Part shown: piece after piece, positions 32,694 to 44,453 of the stretch | Layout of the letters: every line of letters begins with the position of its first letter | Position numbering within the stretch: the stretch's first letter is position 1 | Assembly: GCF_031143425.1 (NCBI RefSeq) | Contig: NC_090451.1 | Location: 354,834,339-354,898,338, forward strand | Origin: Pleurodeles waltl | Taxonomy: Eukaryota; Chordata; Amphibia; Caudata; Salamandridae | Reading direction: 5' to 3' | Length of the DNA: 64,000 nucleotides | The notes under the pieces: generated by a model | What the model was told of the DNA's origin: nothing | The model's database searches: none | The model's input: only the letters and a program-made list of their open reading frames with translations | Program-made: the position numbers and the translations under genes

Positions 32694-35147
32694 TGTAGGA
32701 GGCTAGCCTGGCTTATAGTGAGTACCTTGTGGTACTTACACCTTGTGCCAGGTCCAGTTATCCCTTAATAGAAGAATATAGGTGTTTCTAGCAGCTTAGG
32801 CTGTTAGAGGTAGCTATGGCAAAGCAGCTTAGGCTGAACTAGGAGACATGCAAAGTTCCTACTATACCATTTATATCATATAGCACAATATCATAAGAAA
32901 ACACAATACTCAGAGTTATAAAAAAAATAAAGGTACTTTATTTTAGTGACAATATGCCAAAGGTATCTCAGAGGATACCCTCACTTAGGAGGCAAGTAAT
33001 ATACACAAATTATAGGTACACAAACCCAAAACAGGTAAGTAACAGTAAGAAAAGTAGTACAAACAATGTAGAATCACAATAGGATGGAATAGGTGACATA
33101 GGCCTAGGGGCAACACAAACCATATACTCCAAAAGTGGAATGCGAATCACAAATGGACCCCAGGCCTATGGGAGATTGTAGAGGGTCGCTGGGACTGTGA
33201 GAAAACAGTAATGGTGTCCAAAATACCCCACCCCAAGACCCTGAAAAGTAGGAGTAAAGTTACCCTACTACCCAAGAAAGACAGTATAGTTGTGATAGGG
33301 GATTCTGCAAGAACCACAACTGCTACCAAAGCACTGAAGGTGGATTACTGGACCTGAGGACCTGTAAAAGAAGGGGACCAAGTCCAAGAGTCACGCAAGT
33401 GTCCAGGGGGGAAGGAGCCCATTAAACCCCGGATAAAGGTGCAAAAGGGCTGCCTCCGGGTGGAAGAAGCTGAAGATTCTGCAACAACAGAAGGTACAGG
33501 AACTTCTCCTTTGGTCAGAAGATATCTCACAGCGTCCTGGAGGATGCAGGAGTGTTTCCACACAGAAATACCACAAACTAGCCTTGCTAGCTGCAAGAGT
33601 CGCGGTTGAGGATTTTGGGTGCTGCTGGGGACCAGGAAGGACCAGGATGTCGCCCCATGGAGGAGGAGGCAGAGGGGGTGCTCAGCAACTCAGAGAGCCC
33701 CCGCAGAAGCAGGCAGCACCCACAGAAGTACCGGAACAGGCACTTAGAAGATCTGAGGACAGCGGTCGACTCAGTTACAAAGGAGGGTTGGGCAATGCAG
33801 GATGGAGTGCTGGGGACCCAGGCTAGGCTGTGCACGAAGGAAGTCCTGGAAAAGTGCACAGAAGCCGGAGCAGCAGCAAATCACGCAGTACACAGGTTTG
33901 CTGTCTGGCGTGGGGAGACAAGGACTTACGTACGACAAATTTGGACAGAAGGGCCACTGGAGCTGCCAATTGTGCCCAAACACCCCTGAATCTAAGATGG
34001 CAGAGGTCTGGGACACACTGGAGGAGCCCTGGGCACCTTACCTGGGAGGTGGTGCTCCGGGGAGTGGTCACTCCCCTTTTCTTCGTCCAGTTTCGCACCA
34101 GAGCAGGGCTGGGGGATCCCTGAACCAGTGTAGACCGGCTTATGCAGAGATGGGCACCATCTGTACCCATCAAAGCATTTCCAGAGGCTGGGGGAGGCTA
34201 CTTCTCCCCAACCCTTCACACCTATTTCCAAAGGGAGAGGGTGTAACACCCTCTCTCAGAGGAAATCCTTTGTTCTGCCTTCCTGGGACCAGGCTGCCCA
34301 GGCCCCAGGGGGGTAGAAACCTGTCTGAGGGGCAGGCATCAGCTGCAGTGGAGACCCAGGAAAGGCAGTTTGGTAGTACCCGGGTTCTGTTCTAGAGACC
34401 CGGGGATGCATGGAATTGTCCCCCCAATACCAGAATGGTTTTGGGGTGACAATTCCATGATCCTAGACATGTTACATGGCCATGTTCGGAGTTACCATTG
34501 TGACGATACATATAGGTATTGACCTATATGTAGTACACACGTGTAATGGGGTCCCGCACTCACAAAGTCCAGGGAATTTGCCTTGAACAATGTGGGGGCA
34601 CCTTGGCTAGTGCCAGTATGCCCACACACTAAGTAACTTGGCACCTAACCTTCACCAAGTGAGGGTTAGACATATAGGTGATGTAAGTTACTTAAGTGCA
34701 GAGAAAAATGGCTGTGAAATAACGTGGACGTTATTTCACTCAGGCTGCAGTGGCAGTCCTCTGTTAGAATTGTCTGAGCTCCCTATGAGTAGCAAAAGAA
34801 ATGCTGCAGCCCATCCCATAGGCATCTTCTGGAACCCCAATACCCTGGGTACCTAGGTACCATATACAAGGGAATTATAAGGGTGTTCCAGTGTGCCAAT
34901 GAAAACTGGTAAAATTAGTCACTTGCCTGCAGTGACAATTTTAAAGCAAAAAAGAGCATAAACACTGAGGTTCTGGTCAGCAGAGCCTCAGTGATACAGT
35001 TAGGCACCACACAGGGAACACACACAGGGCATACATTATGAGCACTGGGGTCCTGCCTGGCAGGATCCCAGTGACACATAAGCAAAAACAAACATACATA
35101 CAGTGAAAATGGGGGTAACATGCCAGGCAAGATGGTACTTTCCTACA
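32694..35147 (-). mobile_element. 5' LTR of the Gmr1-like element (LTR-G), 2.45 kb
   Basis: On plus it starts TGTAGGAGGCTAGCC and ends ACTTTCCTACA, giving TGTAGGA/TCCTACA termini. AATAAA is present on minus at 32942-32937. The primer binding site abuts the low-coordinate edge, so this is a 5' LTR. Related copies lie at 35148-37980 (opposite orientation), 51972-55294 and 26710-26830. Short frames across 33345-34395 on both strands are not genes. Confidence 0.9.
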
Positions 35148-35159
35148 CATGTTACCCCC
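35111..35159. repeat. Perfect 12-bp inverted repeat at the palindrome centre
   Basis: GGGGGTAACATG (35111-35122) and CATGTTACCCCC (35148-35159) face each other across 25 bp containing the LTR-G end TTTCCTACA. This is where two oppositely oriented LTR-G copies meet. Confidence 0.9.
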
Positions 35160-37980
35160 AAATTCTGCCTGTCAGTGTGTTTTGCCTGTCTCACTAAGAT
35201 CCTGCGAGCCAGGACCCCAGTGCTCATAGTTTGTGGCCTATGAGTGTGTTGTCAGAATGTTCAACTGTGTTACCGAAGTTCTTCTCACCAGAAATCCAGT
35301 GCTTATGCTCTCTCTACTTACCAAATTTGTCACTACACTTTAGTGACTTCATATTCTAATTCTGATTGGCACAGTGGACCCCCCTTAAGTGCCTAGTATA
35401 TGGTACCTAGGTACCCAGGGCATTGGGGTTCCAGGAGATCCTTTTGGGCTGCAGCATTTCTTTTGCCACCCATAAGGAGCTCAGACAAGCCTTTCATCAA
35501 TACTGCCACTGCAGCCAGAGAGAAATAGTGCACACAAAATTTCACAGCCATTTTTACTGTACTCAGTTAACTTATAAGTCACCTATATCTCTAAACTTCA
35601 TTTACTGAAGGCTAGGTGCAAAGTTACTTTGTGTGATGGCACCCTTGCACTAGCAAAGGTGCCTCCACGTTGTCCAGGGTCAATTCCCCAGACTTCGTGA
35701 GTGCGGGGGATACCATTACACACGTGCAGTACATATATGTCAATACCTATATGTAGCTACACAATGGTAACGCCGGATATTGCAATGTGAGGTGTCCAAG
35801 ATCATGGAATTGTCTCCCCATTCCAAATCTGGTAGTAGGGGGCCAATCCCTTGCACCCTGGGGGCTCCACCAAGGATCCCCAGTACTGCCAAACCAGCTC
35901 TGAAGTTTCCACTGCAGCCCCAGCTGCTGCCACCTCACAGACAGGATTCTGCCCTCCTGGGGACTAAACAGCTCAATCCCAGGAAGTCAGAACAATGCAT
36001 TTCCTTTGGGAGGAGGGTGTTACACCCTCTCCCCTTTGGAAATAGGTGTTACAGGCTCAGGAGGGGTAGCCTCCCAAAGCCTCTGGAAATGCTTTGAAGG
36101 GCACAGATGGTGCCCTCCTTGCATAAACAGTCTACACCGGTTCAGGGACCCCCAGTCCCTGCTCTGGCGCGAACTGGACAAAGGAAAGGGGAGTGAAAAC
36201 TCCCCTATCCATCATCACCCCAAGGGTGGTGCCGAGAGCTCCTCTGCGTTAGCCATCTTGGATTCTAAGGTGTGGGGAACTTCTGGACACCTCTGATTGG
36301 CCAGTGCCAGCAAGTGACGAAAGAGACCCCTCCTGATAGGTGCATACCTGGGTAGGCAGCCAATCCCCCGCTCAGGGCTATTTAGGGTCTCTCCTCTGGG
36401 TGTTTCCTCGGATTTGGTTTGCAAGAGTCCTCCAGGACTCCTCTGCATTCCCTGCTTCAGCTTCTGACCGTTGGATCAACCACAGACTGCTCCAGGGACC
36501 GCTCTAATTGCAACAAAGTATCCAGGACGACTCCTGTGACCTGCATCTTCAGCTCCAGCCAGCTTTTGCATCAGTTTCCAAGGTGTGCAAGTTCTAAGGA
36601 TTGCCTGTCTTCACCCTACACCACAAGAACCGAAGGAATCTCCCGTGGAGTGACTGAGTCACTTCCCTGCTTCTGCAGGCACCCTTCTGTGATGACAACA
36701 GGTCCTCTGGGACTCCTCTCCTGATGATGAGCATGCTCCCTGGAACACAGGTGGTGGACCGAAGTGACCCAGACTGCCTAAAGGTCCAGCTGTCCAAATT
36801 TTGTGGAGGTAAGAGCTTGCCTCCCCGTGCTGCAACAGTATCCCTGTGCACCATGTCTTCTGCAGATCCTTGGGCTTCTGTGCAGTTCTACCAAGAATCC
36901 TTTGTGCACAGTGTAGCCCAGGTCCCCAGCACTTCATCCTGCGACGCACAGCTCCCAAAGTTGTTCTCTGGCGGCGTGGGACCTTCCAATGTAGTGCTGC
37001 GACAACCGCACAGTGTTGAGAGCCTCCTCTGTTTCCCCAGTCCGAGTTGAGGCCCCAAGGTTGCTCCTGGGTCTAGGCAGCTCCTTTTTGATGCAAACTG
37101 TGGACTTGCTTGAACCAAGGCTTGTTGGTGGTATCAAGCAACGTAAACAGGCTGCATCCAATATCTCGACGTGGGACATCACCTGCACCAAGCAGAAACC
37201 CGCAGCCATCTTCTCTTCTCAACAGAGAATCCACTTTTGCACCTTCTTCTAGTTCATAGGTTGGCTGGGGCTCCTGTCCTTCCTGGACTCTTCTTCTACT
37301 TCTGGACTTCGTCTCCTCTCTCCATAGGTCTTCAGGTCTAGGAATCCATTGTTTGTTGCTTGCAGTCTTGCTTGGTTTTTGCGTAATTCTCCATCACGAC
37401 TTGTAGTGTGACCGGAGGAAACTTGGTGTACTTTACCCCTGCTTTCCTGGGCTCTGTGGTGGGTACTTTACTTAGCTTTATTGTTTTCCTACACTCCCAG
37501 CACCCCTCTACACACTACACTTGCCTATGGGGAAATTTGTTATTCACATTTCACTATTTTAGTATATGGTTTGTGTCGCCCCTAGGCCCATTGCAATCTA
37601 TGGTGTTTTCTACTGTTTGCACTATTCTATGATGGTCTAATTACCTGATTTTGGTTACTAGTGTATATATTGTGTATAATACTTACCCCTGATGGAGAAT
37701 TGCCTCAGATATTTTTTGCCTTGTGTCGCTAAAATAAAGTACCTTTATTTTGTTAACACTGAGCATTGTCTTTTATTGTGTATAAGTACTGTTTAACTAC
37801 AGTGGTATTGCAGGAGCTTTGCATATCTCCTAGTTCAGCCTAAGCTGCTCTGCTACAGCTACCTCTAGACCACCTAAGCTGCTAGAACACTGCCTGGATT
37901 TCACTAATAAGGGATAACTGGACCTTGTATAAGGTTTAGGTACCTTAGGAACCCACTACAAACCATACAAGCCTCCTAAA
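35148..37980 (+). mobile_element. LTR-G copy in inverted orientation, first ~24 bp missing
   Basis: It starts within the LTR at CATGTTACCCCC and ends AAGCCTCCTAAA at 37980, where a complete copy reads CCTCCTACA. Matching blocks include the CACGTGCAGTACATATATGTC segment near 35720 (reverse of 34520-34545), GCATTTCTTTTGCC near 35453, and AATAAA at 37733. No primer binding site follows, so it is a solo or fragmentary LTR. About 380 bp longer than the neighbour. Confidence 0.85.
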
Positions 37981-39111
37981 AGCCCCTTTTAAATAAGATT
38001 CCTCCAGTTGCATTTTTTAGTGTAAAAGTACTTGAAATGAAGTACATCTTCTCTCATAAAATCATTGTGGTGTTATGGTCTTTTAAAAGAGCACAATAAA
38101 CATTAACCACGTTCTATGAGAGAAAGACAGCAAAAGATAAAAGGTTTGGCACTTGCAAGTACACATCACCAGATGTTAATACTAATGGAACCTGAGCTGA
38201 CAAATGCAGTAGAAAACAGACTCCAGCATCAGAGTTAAACTAAAGTAACACATTTCAATAAAGTGCACATTTTATGTACTAGGCCATTATTTTCCATAAT
38301 TTTATGACAAACTGTACGCGCTTGTGATCTACAACATTAACTGTAGCCTGCGATCAAACTCAGAGGCCAGGGACAAGGTCTTTACTATTGCAGATCAGCT
38401 AAGTTATCACCACGTTAAGCAAAAGTCCCCATAAATTACTCAAATTATTCTAAATGTCCATGAACTACACTTAAAAAGCCCTCAGAGATTGCTTTTTTCA
38501 ATCTTCTGTCATTGGGATAAAACGTTAAGTTACAAATACAGATTTTACAAGAAACATGGAAGTAACCTCAGACTGAGAGCGCCTGGCCCTGCACAGTTAT
38601 GGTAAAGAGTTTAGCATTGTGACAATTAACATTATGCTGTAAAACCTAGATAATTAACACGTGTATCTGCTCCTTGGTTTGATTTCTGGAGAAAATACTT
38701 TACGCTACTTAGTATTTCAACTTTATTTTCCGATGAAGTCACTTTTGTTTTCTTACAGAGCTGATAATACGAATGCAACACCAAATTTAAACAAGAGGTT
38801 ATCCCATCTCTTGACCATAACAAAAACATTTTCCCTGAGGGCATCTACGAAGCCTCGTAGGAAAAAGCCTGCAGATCAGATCCGCACACTTTACCTCCTT
38901 CTAATTATTAAAAAAAAAAATGAAAACATTAAGTGCGTCATCCATGAAGCGGGCGCATCACTCCTAAAAATAAGTGTTGTAAAATGTAAATACCATTGGA
39001 ACCATAAAGGGCGGTGTCCCTGAAGCGGGCACCGTGCTCATACATGAGCCGAGGCACACAAAAACAACCTTAAGTGCGGGCTTTAGAAAGCAACAAAAAT
39101 AAGTCCCAAAA
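37981..39111. other. Non-coding interval
   Basis: AT-rich sequence without a supported gene. A motif like TGAAGCGGGC recurs near 38945, 39019 and (as TGAAGCGCGTGC) 39290, in a setting of AAAATAA stretches, hinting at a low-copy repeated unit around the tRNA-like sequence. Confidence 0.4.
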
Positions 39112-39182
39112 AGTGATGTGGCATAACTTACAGAGCTGCTGGCTTTAGGACTGGGGAACCGGGTTCGAGGCTCGGCGTCACC
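39112..39182 (+). other. tRNA-like sequence, probable head of a tRNA-derived SINE
   Basis: The T arm is well formed: CCGGG/CTCGG stem (one G-T) around loop TTCGAGG, including the RNA polymerase III B box GGTTCGAGG (39162-39170). The ends AGTGATG (39112-39118) and CGTCACC (39176-39182) can form an acceptor-like stem with one mismatch. The D arm and anticodon arm pair poorly, so it is not a normal tRNA gene. An A-rich body (AAATAAA repeats) follows, consistent with a SINE. Confidence 0.5.
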
Positions 39183-39883
39183 TCAACAAAATACATTCCA
39201 ATTGTAACAAAATAAACAACACACTAAACAAATAAAATTAAAATGTTAATATAGAGCATTAAACCACACTTTATATGCATATTGAACCTGAAGCGCGTGC
39301 AGCGCTGCTAAAATAAACGCTGTCATGCCACAACTCTAAACACCGAAAAAACACAAGGCGAGGCATCATGAAAATTTAAAAAGACTTCCCACACACACAT
39401 AAACGATTCAAAGTGTAATGAACCTGTACTTGGCCGGTCCTCCTCAGCCAGGAAGTGATCTATCGGTTTGACAACCTGCGAGGAGGCAGCAAAAACCGAC
39501 ACTGCAGCAAGCAAGCAAGCAGCAGGCGGGATCAAAAGTACCTTTACTGAATACCGAAGGTTTTTGCAGACAATGCATGCGTGCTGCCTAAGCTCGAGCT
39601 AAAACGGGGAAGCTCTCTGCCCCAACGCAATACCTCTGGAGGTCCGTCTCTCGGATTCAGATTTGTGGGCAGATATTTTGGGGGAAATTAACATTGAAAT
39701 CTTGTCCAAGGTCCAGTGGACCTCTTCCTGGTTAAATAGCATTGTAGTCGCAATCTTCAAGATAAGCCAGACAAACAACTCAAAATATTACATCACAAGC
39801 AGTCTAAAAAACATAAAAGCTGATTTTCAGAGCACTGGAAGACTGGTTCACCAAAACGAACATCCTTTCCACACTAAGGCCTT
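39183..39883. other. Non-coding interval before the Harbinger element
   Basis: AT-rich 39183-39300, then mixed sequence. No gene or known repeat recognised. CAAGCAAGCAAGCAG near 39508 is a short microsatellite. Confidence 0.4.
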
Positions 39884-40090
39884 CATTACAACCCTGGCGG
39901 TCGGTGTTAAAGCGACGGTAATATCGCCAACAGGCCGGCGGTTAAAAAAATTGAATCACAACATGGCGGAAACCGCCAACATAGACAGTCACTTTAACAC
40001 GCCGACCGCCACAGCGGTAGAAACAAACACCACGGCGGTAACCGCCAACAGACATGCGGAACACAATGTACCGCCCACTGTACTACAACA
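39880..40090 (+). repeat. Left terminal inverted repeat and GGCGGT/ACCGCC array of the Harbinger element
   Basis: About a dozen copies of GCGGT/ACCGC or close variants occur in 200 bp after the terminal TTCATTACAACCCTGGCGG. The other end has a matching cluster. In Harbinger transposons the Myb-like partner protein binds such subterminal sites; that role is inferred here. Confidence 0.75.
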
Positions 40091-40811
40091 GGCCTATCCG
40101 CCACCTTTTCTGGGGCGGTACCAACACCATCAAAAGCACAGCAGAAACAGGACTTGGAACGGAAACCACTCACCTCTCGACACCCAACGAGGAACCAGGA
40201 CGCCATGGAGCCCGAGTTACAGGTCCTGCCCATGTTGGTTTACCTCCTCTTCTACCAGGAGCAGCAAAGACGCCGGCGATGACTACGGTGAACACTGCAC
40301 CTAGCACACAGGGGAGAGGGGGGAGGAAAGCAAGAGTGACACACACACACACGCAACAACCCCACCTCCCCCCCTCACAACAACATACACACAAATACAT
40401 GCAGCAACATGACATTTACACCCCGTCACCCCCTGGAGAACGCAAGGACAAAATGAAATGATTGTAACAAGTGTAATAATCGAAAAATCAGATAGGCCAA
40501 GACAACTTTACATCATCAGTATATACAAATATGTACAGCAACTATACAAGTCCGGATAGTGTGCCAATCATTGTCCGTGGACCAGTGGTCCCAAAATGCA
40601 TGGGCGAAGCTCACACATGATACCCGACTCGAAACGGAGAGAACAATGCTGGGGCATCAGGTCGAAAAAAACAGGCACCTCAGGGGGAGGGGGAGGAGAG
40701 GCACCTCAGCTGGATGAACGAATGACGCCACTGCTCCACGAGGGGGCTCTATGCCCACAGTTTGGTCCTGGGGAGTGCAAAGCCACAGTCTCTCAAGTTG
40801 CTGACATGTTT

Positions 40812-41076
40812 CACTGGTTCTGGAGGGGGCTTGGTGTCCAGAGTGCTTCATCCTGTCAAGGTCTGTGCGAGTGGATGTTTTTCTCCACTGGTTCTGGAGG
40901 GGGCTTGGTGCCCTGAGTGCTTCATCCTGCCAAGGACTGTGTGAGTGGATGTTTTTCTCCACTGGTTCTGGAGGGGGCTTGGTGACCAGAGTGTGTCATC
41001 CTGTCAAGGATTGGGGTAGTGGATGTTTTTCTCCACTGGTTTTGGAGGGGGCTTGGTGCCCAAAGTGCTTCACATG
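40812..41076. repeat. 74-bp minisatellite, about 3.6 copies
   Basis: GGTTCTGGAGGGGGCTTGG starts at 40816, 40890 and 40964 and again as GGTTTTGG at 41038, an exact 74-bp period. Units differ by a few substitutions. It lies in the 3' region of the left SANT-like gene and may be part of its 3' UTR or a C-terminal coding repeat. Confidence 0.9.
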
Positions 41077-44050
41077 CAGTATGGCAGGTCCCATTCCCTC
41101 ACCTGGGTGTGTGTGCCACGAGATTGCCTGCAAACAGGTAGCATAATACTCCATGGAGACAGAGACACACTCCACCCTGCTGCGACTTTGCCTGCCACCT
41201 GCTGGTACAAACAGTGCTTGGTGTTGTGCCTCATGTACGCTGTGCAGGGTCCAGGACGTCTCCTGCAGCCTCGGACGGCTGTCCACTCGTAATGTTACCC
41301 ATGTCGGCTGTGGTGGCACTGTCTGAGCACGTCGCGGGGCTGGAGGCGGTGGTTGCGGCGGTGTCTGTGATGGAGTTGGTGCTGATGGTGAATGTGTCAG
41401 CACCTGTGGAGGGAGACAGTAGGGCTTCTCGTGCAGCCTCGGACAGCTGCCCACTGGGGATGATGCTGGGGACTGTTGCTGAGGCAGCAGACGTGCAGGT
41501 GATGGTGTCCACCGCGTACAGGCTGCTGTTCTGGTTGCCAGAAGGAGTGACTCTAGTCCCTCAGCCGGAGGCTCCGTACCCTGTCCTGACTTCCCCTTAG
41601 CCTTGTGTCTCTTCCCCACCTTGGATGTCACTGCTGGTCTCTTGGCACTGTCCCCTTTTGGCTTGGAGGAGGCATTGCTGGGTGATTGGTGCGGCTTTTC
41701 CCTATGGCATGTGGGCACGTTCTTCACCTTGGCAGGTGACGGAATGGGCTGATCCTTGGCCTCGCTGGGAGGCACACTGGCAGCCCTGATGGGTGCCGCC
41801 CGCGATGTGACAGGAATTGCTGAGTCCACAGTGCTGGAGGATTTGGTGGCTGAGGTGCTGGAGGATTTGGTGGCTGAGGTGCTGGGCTGGGACCTGGACA
41901 TTCTGGCCCTAGGGGAAGGACAGGGGGGAGGTGTAGGGAAGAGGTCAATGTTAGCCAGGAAAAGTTTTTTAGACACACTGGGACGGGAATATGGAGGGGG
42001 TTTGGGAGTGGAGGAAGAGGTAGTGGTTGTAGGAGGTGTATGTCTGCTGAATTTGGATGAAGGTGCATGGGCCGGAGGCTGTTGTGAGGTGGATGGCTGT
42101 TGGGTGGGTGTGTGCCTGCGTTTGTGTACTTTGGGAGGAGGGCTCACAGACACACTGGGAGAGGACACAGGGGATGTGTGCATATTAGTGGGGTGGTGAG
42201 TGCACTTGAGCGGTGTGTGGTGATGGGCGTTCTGGTAATGGAGGTAGTGGCTGAGGATGCAGTGCATGCAGGTGTGAGTGGAGACGAGACTGGGAGGAAG
42301 GAGGACGTGGAGGAGGAGGACACAGTGGAGGCAGTGGATGTTGGTGTGTCTGCATGGGGATGGTGCTTATGTGAGTGCCTGTGGAATGTGTGGTGCTTAT
42401 GTTTGCCATGGCCACTTGTGTGTTGATGGGTGTGCATGCTGGTCTGAAGGTGTGCTTGGAATAGGCTGAGGTAGATTGGGTCTGGGTAGTGGATGTTGGA
42501 GGGGGGAGGCTGGACACAGGGACAATGGTTGCCATCAGTGCTGAGGCCAGAGCCTGAAATGCTCTCTGTTGGGCCGCCACGCCAAAATGAATGCCCTCCA
42601 GGTATGCATTTGTTTGCTGCAAATGCCTCTCGACACCCTGGATGCCATTCAAAATGGTTGATTGCCCAACAGTGAGGGATCTCAGGAGGTCAATAGCCTC
42701 CTCACTGAGGGCAGCAGGGCTGACTGGGGCAGGGCCTGAGGTGCCTTGGGCGAAGGAGATGCCTACCCTCCTGGGTGAGCGGGCACGGGAAACTTGATGA
42801 GGGGCTGCTGGGAGGGCGGTGCTGGTGGGGGGGGGGTGGCGGCTGTACCTGTTGTTGCGGTGGGCACAGAGGTGCCCGCCACCACAAGGGAGCTCCCATC
42901 AGAGTTGCCGCCGCTGTCGTCTGCTCCTGTCCCCATCAGGGAGCTCCCCTCGCCCTCCATCCCACTGGTGCCTTCAGACTCCATAAATTCACCCTCCAGG
43001 GGCATGTGGGTTGCAGCTCCCTCCTGCTCCGGTGCCAATGCTCCTCCGCCAGATGATGCTAATGCACACAAGGACAGGGTGACAAAAGAAAGGGGGGGGG
43101 GGGTGGAGACACAAGAGACACATGGTCAATGCCTGCAACACCACTACCGTTGGTGGACACAACACACAGGGAGCAGCCCTGTGCACTAGCGCATGCACTA
43201 ACAGTGCAGAGGAAAAGCACATGCCCATGGGGGACTCTGCCTAGACCCATTTCCTGCACAGTTGGAACCCATAGGAGCCTGACTAGGTGTAGAGGGCAAC
43301 TACCACCTTTGGGGTTGGGGTGGCACTGAGCCTGCAAAACAATGGATGTACCTTGGCGCGTCTGCCCGGGCCTAGGGGAACCCACAGCCAACCTCCCCCA
43401 CCCACACACCTCGTCAAGCACACAGAGTCAGCTTAATGAGACTGTACTCACTCCCCTGTGGCTGCTGTGATCCCCTCAAGCGCCCATCCAACTCAGGATA
43501 TGCCACCGCCAGGATCCGGTACATCAGGGGGGTCATGGTGCGATGGGCACCCCTTCCACATTGGGAGGCCATCCCCAGCTGGGCCTCCGCCGTCTTCTTG
43601 CTCCAGCGGCGCAGGTCCTCCCATCTTTTCCGGCAGTGGGTGCTCCGTCTATGGTAGACCCCCAGGGTCCGCACTTCCTTGGCGATGGAACGCCAAATGC
43701 CTTTCTTCTGGTGGGCGCTGACCTAGAGGAATAGTGAAGTAAAAATGGATGTTACTCCCCCATCTAGTTCTTCTCACTCATTGGCCACAAACCTCCCACC
43801 CTGGCCCAGAAAAACATACACTCACCATCCTCACATGCTGGCCTGTGCCCCGCCCCCCGTCTCTTCCATCGACGACACTCCATACAATCATGTGCCATCC
43901 ACCATGCACACAGTTTATTCACCTGTTTGTCTGGAGGATCCCATCCACCAGTTTGTCCAACTCCTCTGCAGTGAAGGCAGGGGTCCTTTCCCCAGATACT
44001 GTAGCCACTGTTGCTTTCAGACGCAGGTCACAGCAGCACTTGAAGTGTAG
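40996..44050 (-). pseudogene. Myb/SANT-like Harbinger-associated protein, left gene (multi-exon)
   Basis: Exon 1 ends at 43923 and encodes RTPAFTAEELDKLVDGIL, the first helix of a SANT/Myb-like domain. A GT...AG intron (43922-43723, 200 bp) leads to exon 2 (43722-43452) with KKGIWRSIAKEVRTLGV and STHCRKRWEDLRRWSKK, the remaining helices. GTGAGT follows at 43451. Downstream frames 43071-42763 (acidic, Gly/Ser/Pro-rich), 42652-42185 (QQTNAYLEGIHFGVAAQQRAF) and 42267-40996 (Pro/Ser/Thr-rich, 423 codons) could form the C-terminal region, with unverified splice sites. Such proteins escort the transposase to transposon ends. The end of the coding region is uncertain. Confidence 0.65.
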
Positions 44051-44453
44051 GTCCTCTCCTGTTGAATGTCGGGTATCAAGTGAGGGAACTGATAGAAAAT
44101 GGCGATCACATCAGTGGTGGTGCGTACCGTCACCGCTGGCGTACATAGTCATTGGCTCCTGGAACCCATAGGGCCCAATGATAACCAATGCTGAATTGCG
44201 CAGCGGTCTTCGACCGCCTACCGAGACACTGCACAACGCCAGCGCAGTTACCTCATTTCCCCTTGTCCCTCCTTACAGGTCAGGAAACCGCCATTACAGG
44301 TGGCCACATTGCAGGCCAACTAACTGCGTCACAGCACTTTTGGCCAGGAATATGGACAGACAAAGGCACACAAAGATTATTTCATGATTGTGCTAAACAG
44401 CCTTGTGAAACCTATGTGGTGTATGACCCTCTGCTCACCCTTCTCCTCCATAG

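Larger units (their letters stand above)
28065..35147 (-). mobile_element. Gmr1-like Ty3/gypsy retrotransposon, gag to RNase H start, with 5' LTR
   Basis: Reading on minus: LTR (35147-32694), primer binding site (32691-32672), leader, gag start (32429), capsid, zinc knuckle, protease region, integrase (about 30300-29094), RT (29094-28296), and RNase H cut at about 28065. Integrase precedes RT, the Gmr1-type order. The 3' end is missing; LTR fragment 26710-26830 may be a remnant. Several frameshifts make it inactive, but the domains are better preserved than in the 3000-7783 copy. Confidence 0.9.

Noticed and set aside
39112..39182. Functional tRNA gene
   Set aside because: D and anticodon arms do not pair well and the acceptor has a mismatch; a SINE head is more likely.
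41756..42199. 147-codon plus frame
   Set aside because: Antisense to the Pro/Ser/Thr-rich part of the left Harbinger gene; a low-complexity shadow.
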